DNA from: Dipetalonema caudispina
Taxonomy: Eukaryota; Nematoda; Chromadorea; Rhabditida; Onchocercidae
Direction: 5' to 3'
NCBI GenBank assembly: GCA_013365325.1
Contig: JABVXV010000200.1
Location: forward strand, 51,333-115,332
Length of the DNA: 64,000 bases
This document shows positions 59,491-64,000 of the stretch, piece by piece. A program made the translations under genes and the position numbers. Each line of letters opens with the position of its first letter. The first letter of the stretch is position 1. The notes under the pieces were generated by a model. It had not been told where the DNA came from, searched no databases, and saw nothing but the letters and a program-made list of their open reading frames with translations.

Positions 59491-60725
59491 TTTTTTTTAA
59501 AAAAAAAAAAACAACAACTCAATTATACTTGTCGACATTTCAATTTTTTTTTTTTTTTTTCCTTTGCTTCTTACCATTTTTGCAGTAATATTGAAATAAC
59601 AGTACTTAACAAATAAGAAATCAAATATGATTAATGACAAAAAGTGTTGAGAGAGAGAGAGAGAGAGAAAAAAAAAAGGGAAAGAGAATGATGAATGAAA
59701 TCTTGTTCAGTTGAATACCGTTAACCTTTTTAAATTTCCATAATTGCTTTCTGTTTTTCTCATCTACCTTTTTTTTTTTTTCTTTTTTTTTTGTTTCTCC
59801 TAAAAATTATTTTAATTGGTTAATTTCAGGTAATTTTATCATTTCATCTATGTCATACTTTCATTATTTTCCACTGTTTATCTAATAATTACTAATTTAT
59901 AACATTTATCTTTTGAATTCATTTAAGATTATTGTTGTAGAAATAATTAATTCGATAAATATTAAATTTAAATTGTTTTATAATAAGAAATTAAATTTTT
60001 AAATTTCTTTATTTTACTTTATATGCTTCTTATATAAAAATTATTCAAAAGAAGCTTACATCAATTTTTCATTAATATATTGTAATATTGTACTTTTTAG
60101 TTAGTTTCTTTCAATTCGTTTATTTCATATCGTTCACTCATCCTTCTTCTTCTTTTCTTTTCCTTTTTTTTTTTTTTTTTTAGTAAAATTTATGGCCGAG
60201 TTGTTTTCTGTTATGGATACATTCTGCGCCTGTTCACAATTTTACTTACATTTACAATTGTTACAGCAACTATACCTGTCCCCAAAATCAGTAATTTTGA
60301 AAATTCTTCCTTTCTATTAATGATTATCCTAAAAAGCTATCAAAATTTACAAAGAATAGAAATAGAAGTATTAATTGGTAAAATTTCAGGTAGAAAAATA
60401 TTATCATAGATATAAGATGGATAAAAATAATTGATATATATATAATATCAATTGTTATTAATATATTAATTACATTATATTATTATTTATTATATTGTTA
60501 TTTAAGTAGATTTACTAAATTACGAGGAAAATGTTATTTTTTCTTTGTTTTATCAAAAAAATTAAAATGTTCGTCTTATTTTAACATTTAAAATTTTTGT
60601 TCTTTCTTTGTCATATACAAATGCACTAACAAATTGATTGCATCGATTTCGTATTTTGCTTTTCAGAGTGATAAAGTTAATTTTTTTTTTTCAGTTCGAA
60701 AAATAAAACTATCGACGAAACATAG

Positions 60726-63206
60726 GTGTATCAAAGACGACTATATAACGCTTCACTTATTGTTTATTTGTTATACATTATTATGGATCTATTGATACAA
60801 CCAAATAGTCGAGGTATCCGATACGATGGTTATGACAACGATTTCATACAGTGTATTTTTGAGGATGCTAACGTATCCGGTCGTAATGAACGATACGAAT
60901 TTAGGTAATGAATTCAAAATTGGAAAAGTGATACTAATATTTAGGTATTCAGTAAAGGTTATAAATGCATGATTTGAGGAAGATTAGGTCAATAATTCAA
61001 AGGATTTATAATAGCTATGTCACTAAATAACTAATTACTTTCGTTCATTTGCAACAAAAAATTATTCTTTCGAACTACTATCATTGATAATAATATATTT
61101 ATATGGAAGATATTGTTATCAGTATAGTCTTGTTAGTTATGAACTTTAAAAAAAATGTATGAACGGATAGATTTAAAAACTTAGAAATCATTTGAAGAAT
61201 TTTAAATTACTAATTTTTAAAAATATTCTCATTTATGTAATCATTACTTTTCACGAATATATGTTATGAAATTAATTTTAATATCAATGAAAACTACAGA
61301 TGTCGACCTGATTTGGAATGTTGTGGGCGAATATGTTGTATACCTCAAGAAAATGTAATTCCTCTCTGGTACTTTTTCGTTAATTAATTATTTTAAATGT
61401 AAATTTTGCTTATTAAATTTAAATATTTGACCATTCCAAACAATTACTTTTGTATTTGAATTAGGTAAAAATGACTTCCTTCAGAAGATTATCAAAAATT
61501 GCATCAAATTATTTCAGGTTAATGGTACTATTTATAGCACTAGGAATACTTTTTCTTTCGGCTCTTCTCTGTACAATGATCTGGTGCCTCAGGAAAATCA
61601 CAAAGCAAAACAAATCTTCAGCTAAAGCAAAATTAATGAGAAGTTCGTTTTCATTTTAATTCAAAATTACCCTTTTTTTTTTTTTTTTTTTTTGGCTTTC
61701 TTCACTTTTGGTCAATTACTAAAATGTTCATTAAAAGCCAATAATAAACTCAACTCTTAAATATAATAAAATTTCATAAATTTGAATAACAGTATAGTAA
61801 ACAAATAATAAGTTGTATTAAGCTATAAATATTTTAAGAATACCAACTCAACTTAGAAATTTGAGATTTTCCTCAAAGATGATACCGTCTAACAATGCTG
61901 TACATTTATTCTTCTGCATATTTAATCTCTTAAATATAGTTCAAATTTGTGTATAAGTTCAAATATTACTTACTTAGCCTTCTCATATATTAGCTTCCAG
62001 TTTCATTATTCTTTTTCATATCTCATCAATTCTCATTTCTTTCTTCCTTTACCGATATTTTAAAAATTTTCCTCATCTAATCATCACTTATTGCTCTCAG
62101 ATCAAATTTTTCCATTATTTCATTTCATTGAGAAATACACTTTCATTTGTCTAATTAATAATGTTTATTTAATTTTTTCGTTGTCTTCATTAAATCCGCT
62201 AGAAAAATCTATCCTATTCGTGTAATTTTATTTAACTTAATTGTTCTGGAATAATTAGTAAACAGTAATTTGCCGAAAATTTATCATTTTCTAAAATTTA
62301 AATTTTAAAACACAAATGTTATTAAAACTATTTGTACGATTTTATTAATACGTGCGTGATATTCTTCTTTACCCAACCTTTACTTACAAAACCGTTCATT
62401 TACCCTTCTATTAACAATTTTGAAAATAAATTCAGAAGCGCAATTGCGCGTATAACATTTTTTGTATTCTGAAATGAAGTATTTATTAGGAGATATATTG
62501 CAAACAATCATTTGATGTGCATCCGGTAGGATTCAGATGATTTGGATGTAATGCATGTAATTCTCTTCCATTATGTAAATGATTCCAAAATTGACAACCT
62601 AAAATAACATTCTCTGCATCCATACTTTTACCTTCATAACTTACCCAATTTTCTGTTTCAGCAGCCAATCATCAAGATGAACGTGGCTATCGTTCTTACA
62701 AACAGAATGAATCACAAGAAGGGCTTGGTACGGAAAATTTGATCCGAAAGGAAAAGCAAAATTTGTACAGTACACCAAATGAAGCTGAAACCTTACGTTC
62801 CAAACGTGGAAATCGCGGTTATCGCAATCCATTGTATACTACTACTACTAGTACAGTAAAAATTCGCGAAACATACGATCGAACAATCGATGATGGTAAT
62901 GTATATGACAAAGCTGGAACTGGTACAGATACAGGTACCGGTACTGGCGGTGAAACAACCGGTCGATCAGAAATGACTATGGATAGTGACGGTCGAAAGC
63001 AACTAAATACGGCACGGATACGACGTAATGAGTATCAAGTAGCTGAACCAACGTCACTTCCACGTACTGTATCCACTACAAATAGCGGACCACAATCATC
63101 GGGAAATTACTCAACTCGAGAAACATTCGAGGAACGATGCGAAGAAAATTATGTTGTTGAGGAAGAAAAATCAATGTCATGTTCTGACACGAAAGAATTA
63201 TTATGA
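60726..63206 (+). CDS. Cysteine-rich single-pass membrane protein (CX-module-like), 5' end uncertain
   Basis: Exons 60726-60904, 61300-61368, 61518-61642 and 62662-63206 join in phase into about 305 codons. A short ectodomain (RYDGYDNDFIQCIFEDANV, then FRCRPDLECCGRICC) precedes a transmembrane helix (LMVLFIALGILFLSALLC) and a long hydrophilic tail with a GT-rich run (TGTDTGTGTGG), many Ser/Thr and an acidic end (CSDTKELL). The paired-cysteine ECCG-x-x-CC just before the membrane resembles nematode CX-module proteins of unknown function. The 60726 exon opens with a hydrophobic stretch that may be part of a signal peptide but is preceded by TAG, so an upstream exon is needed or translation starts at the ATG at 60783. 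The last acceptor is CAGCAG, allowing two forms differing by one residue. Confidence 0.7.
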
Positions 63207-63793
63207 AAATCAACTGTATACTTTCAATAGTTTACATGTATTTTCTCAAACTCAAGGAGTAATTTCCCTTTCAAATCTCTTTCAAAATCATAATTGCCCC
63301 TGAAGGATGCTTATCAGTTGGAAATGCTTTAAAGCACTTACAAAAATTGTGAATTATCAGGAATTACCAGCCATATACTCAGGTATACTATTATTACTTT
63401 CATTTATTACACTAATAAGATAGGAATAAACGTTGCAAAATATTGAAAACTTAAATTTATCGGAAAATTTCAATTTTCCACTTTTCCGATATATTTTCAA
63501 TGATACGAAGAAATAAGAGGAATTATGAAATGATACATATTTTTGCATGGAATTATTTCAGTGGAACATTACTCGAATCGTTCCAGAAGAGAAACAAAAA
63601 GTATTACAATAGCTAATAAGGGAAATAAAATTTGAGGATATACATTTTAATTCTTTGTATAACCAATCAGTACCATATAATTTACTCAGTAAATTTAGCT
63701 TCTAAGTTTGTATCGGAAGAATATTTACTACCTGGATATGGCCTGATCCAAATAATTAATTCTGGGCTGCATAACGATGGTTGATTGAAAGAG

Positions 63794-64000
<207 letters not shown>

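Larger units (their letters stand above)
52657..60725. other. Gene-poor region upstream of the Wnt gene
   Basis: 8 kb of AT-rich DNA between the 5'-most recognised Wnt exon and the cysteine-rich membrane protein gene. It should hold the Wnt signal-peptide exon and promoter, and the promoter and first exon of the rightward gene. It contains poly-A/T tracts (54794-54818, 58302-58319, 58650-58678), a TC microsatellite, a TA/CA microsatellite and a complex tandem repeat. No further gene is supported. Confidence 0.5.

Noticed and set aside
60194..60288. Hydrophobic exon-like frame before a GTAATT site upstream of the CX-like gene
   Set aside because: The hydrophobic frame has no ATG and its phase does not join the 60726 exon. 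The ATG frame is a 42-codon ORF without support.

Overview
The window is AT-rich eukaryotic DNA: short exons, introns mostly ending in TTTTCAG or TTTTAG, and acceptor-like sites 10-25 bases upstream of several start codons, as expected for spliced-leader trans-splicing. Gene content (two-cysteine-cluster type IV collagen, a class A acetylcholinesterase with a T-type tail, a Wnt, a nematode CX-like membrane protein) points to a nematode, most likely clade III and plausibly a filarial worm. The species cannot be named from this. Two 100-N runs show it is a draft assembly.

Layout: 1-67 may be the tail of an upstream gene. 1503-18052 (+) is a 27-exon alpha2(IV)/LET-2-type collagen with a 5.5-kb first intron, a candidate mutually exclusive exon pair (8782-9045) and a gap inside the NC1 domain. 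20746-24962 (-) is an ACE-1-type acetylcholinesterase whose first exon was not found with confidence. 25-33.7 kb is gene-poor with microsatellites and tandem duplications.

33.7-49.2 kb is a compact housekeeping cluster: ARGLU1-like splicing coactivator (+), ELMO-domain ARL/ARF GAP (-), OTUD6B-like deubiquitinase (-), PC4/SUB1 coactivator (+) and SF3B6/p14 of the U2 snRNP (+). OTUD6B and PC4 share a 0.78-kb divergent promoter region. 49262-52656 (-) is a Wnt resembling Wnt-11, tail to tail with SF3B6 (128 bp between stop codons), with a tRNA-Cys(GCA) inside one intron. 52.7-60.7 kb is again gene-poor. 60726-63206 (+) encodes a cysteine-rich single-pass membrane protein. The window ends inside a long AAT microsatellite.

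There is no evidence of a novel multi-gene system. The genes fall into extracellular matrix and signalling (collagen IV, Wnt, AChE) and RNA or ubiquitin housekeeping. The most notable observations are the collagen exon pair, an apparent excess of GC-AG introns (4 of about 67 modelled), a one-base splice-phase break in the Wnt gene, a probable false duplication around the second gap, and several unexplained repeats and ORFs.
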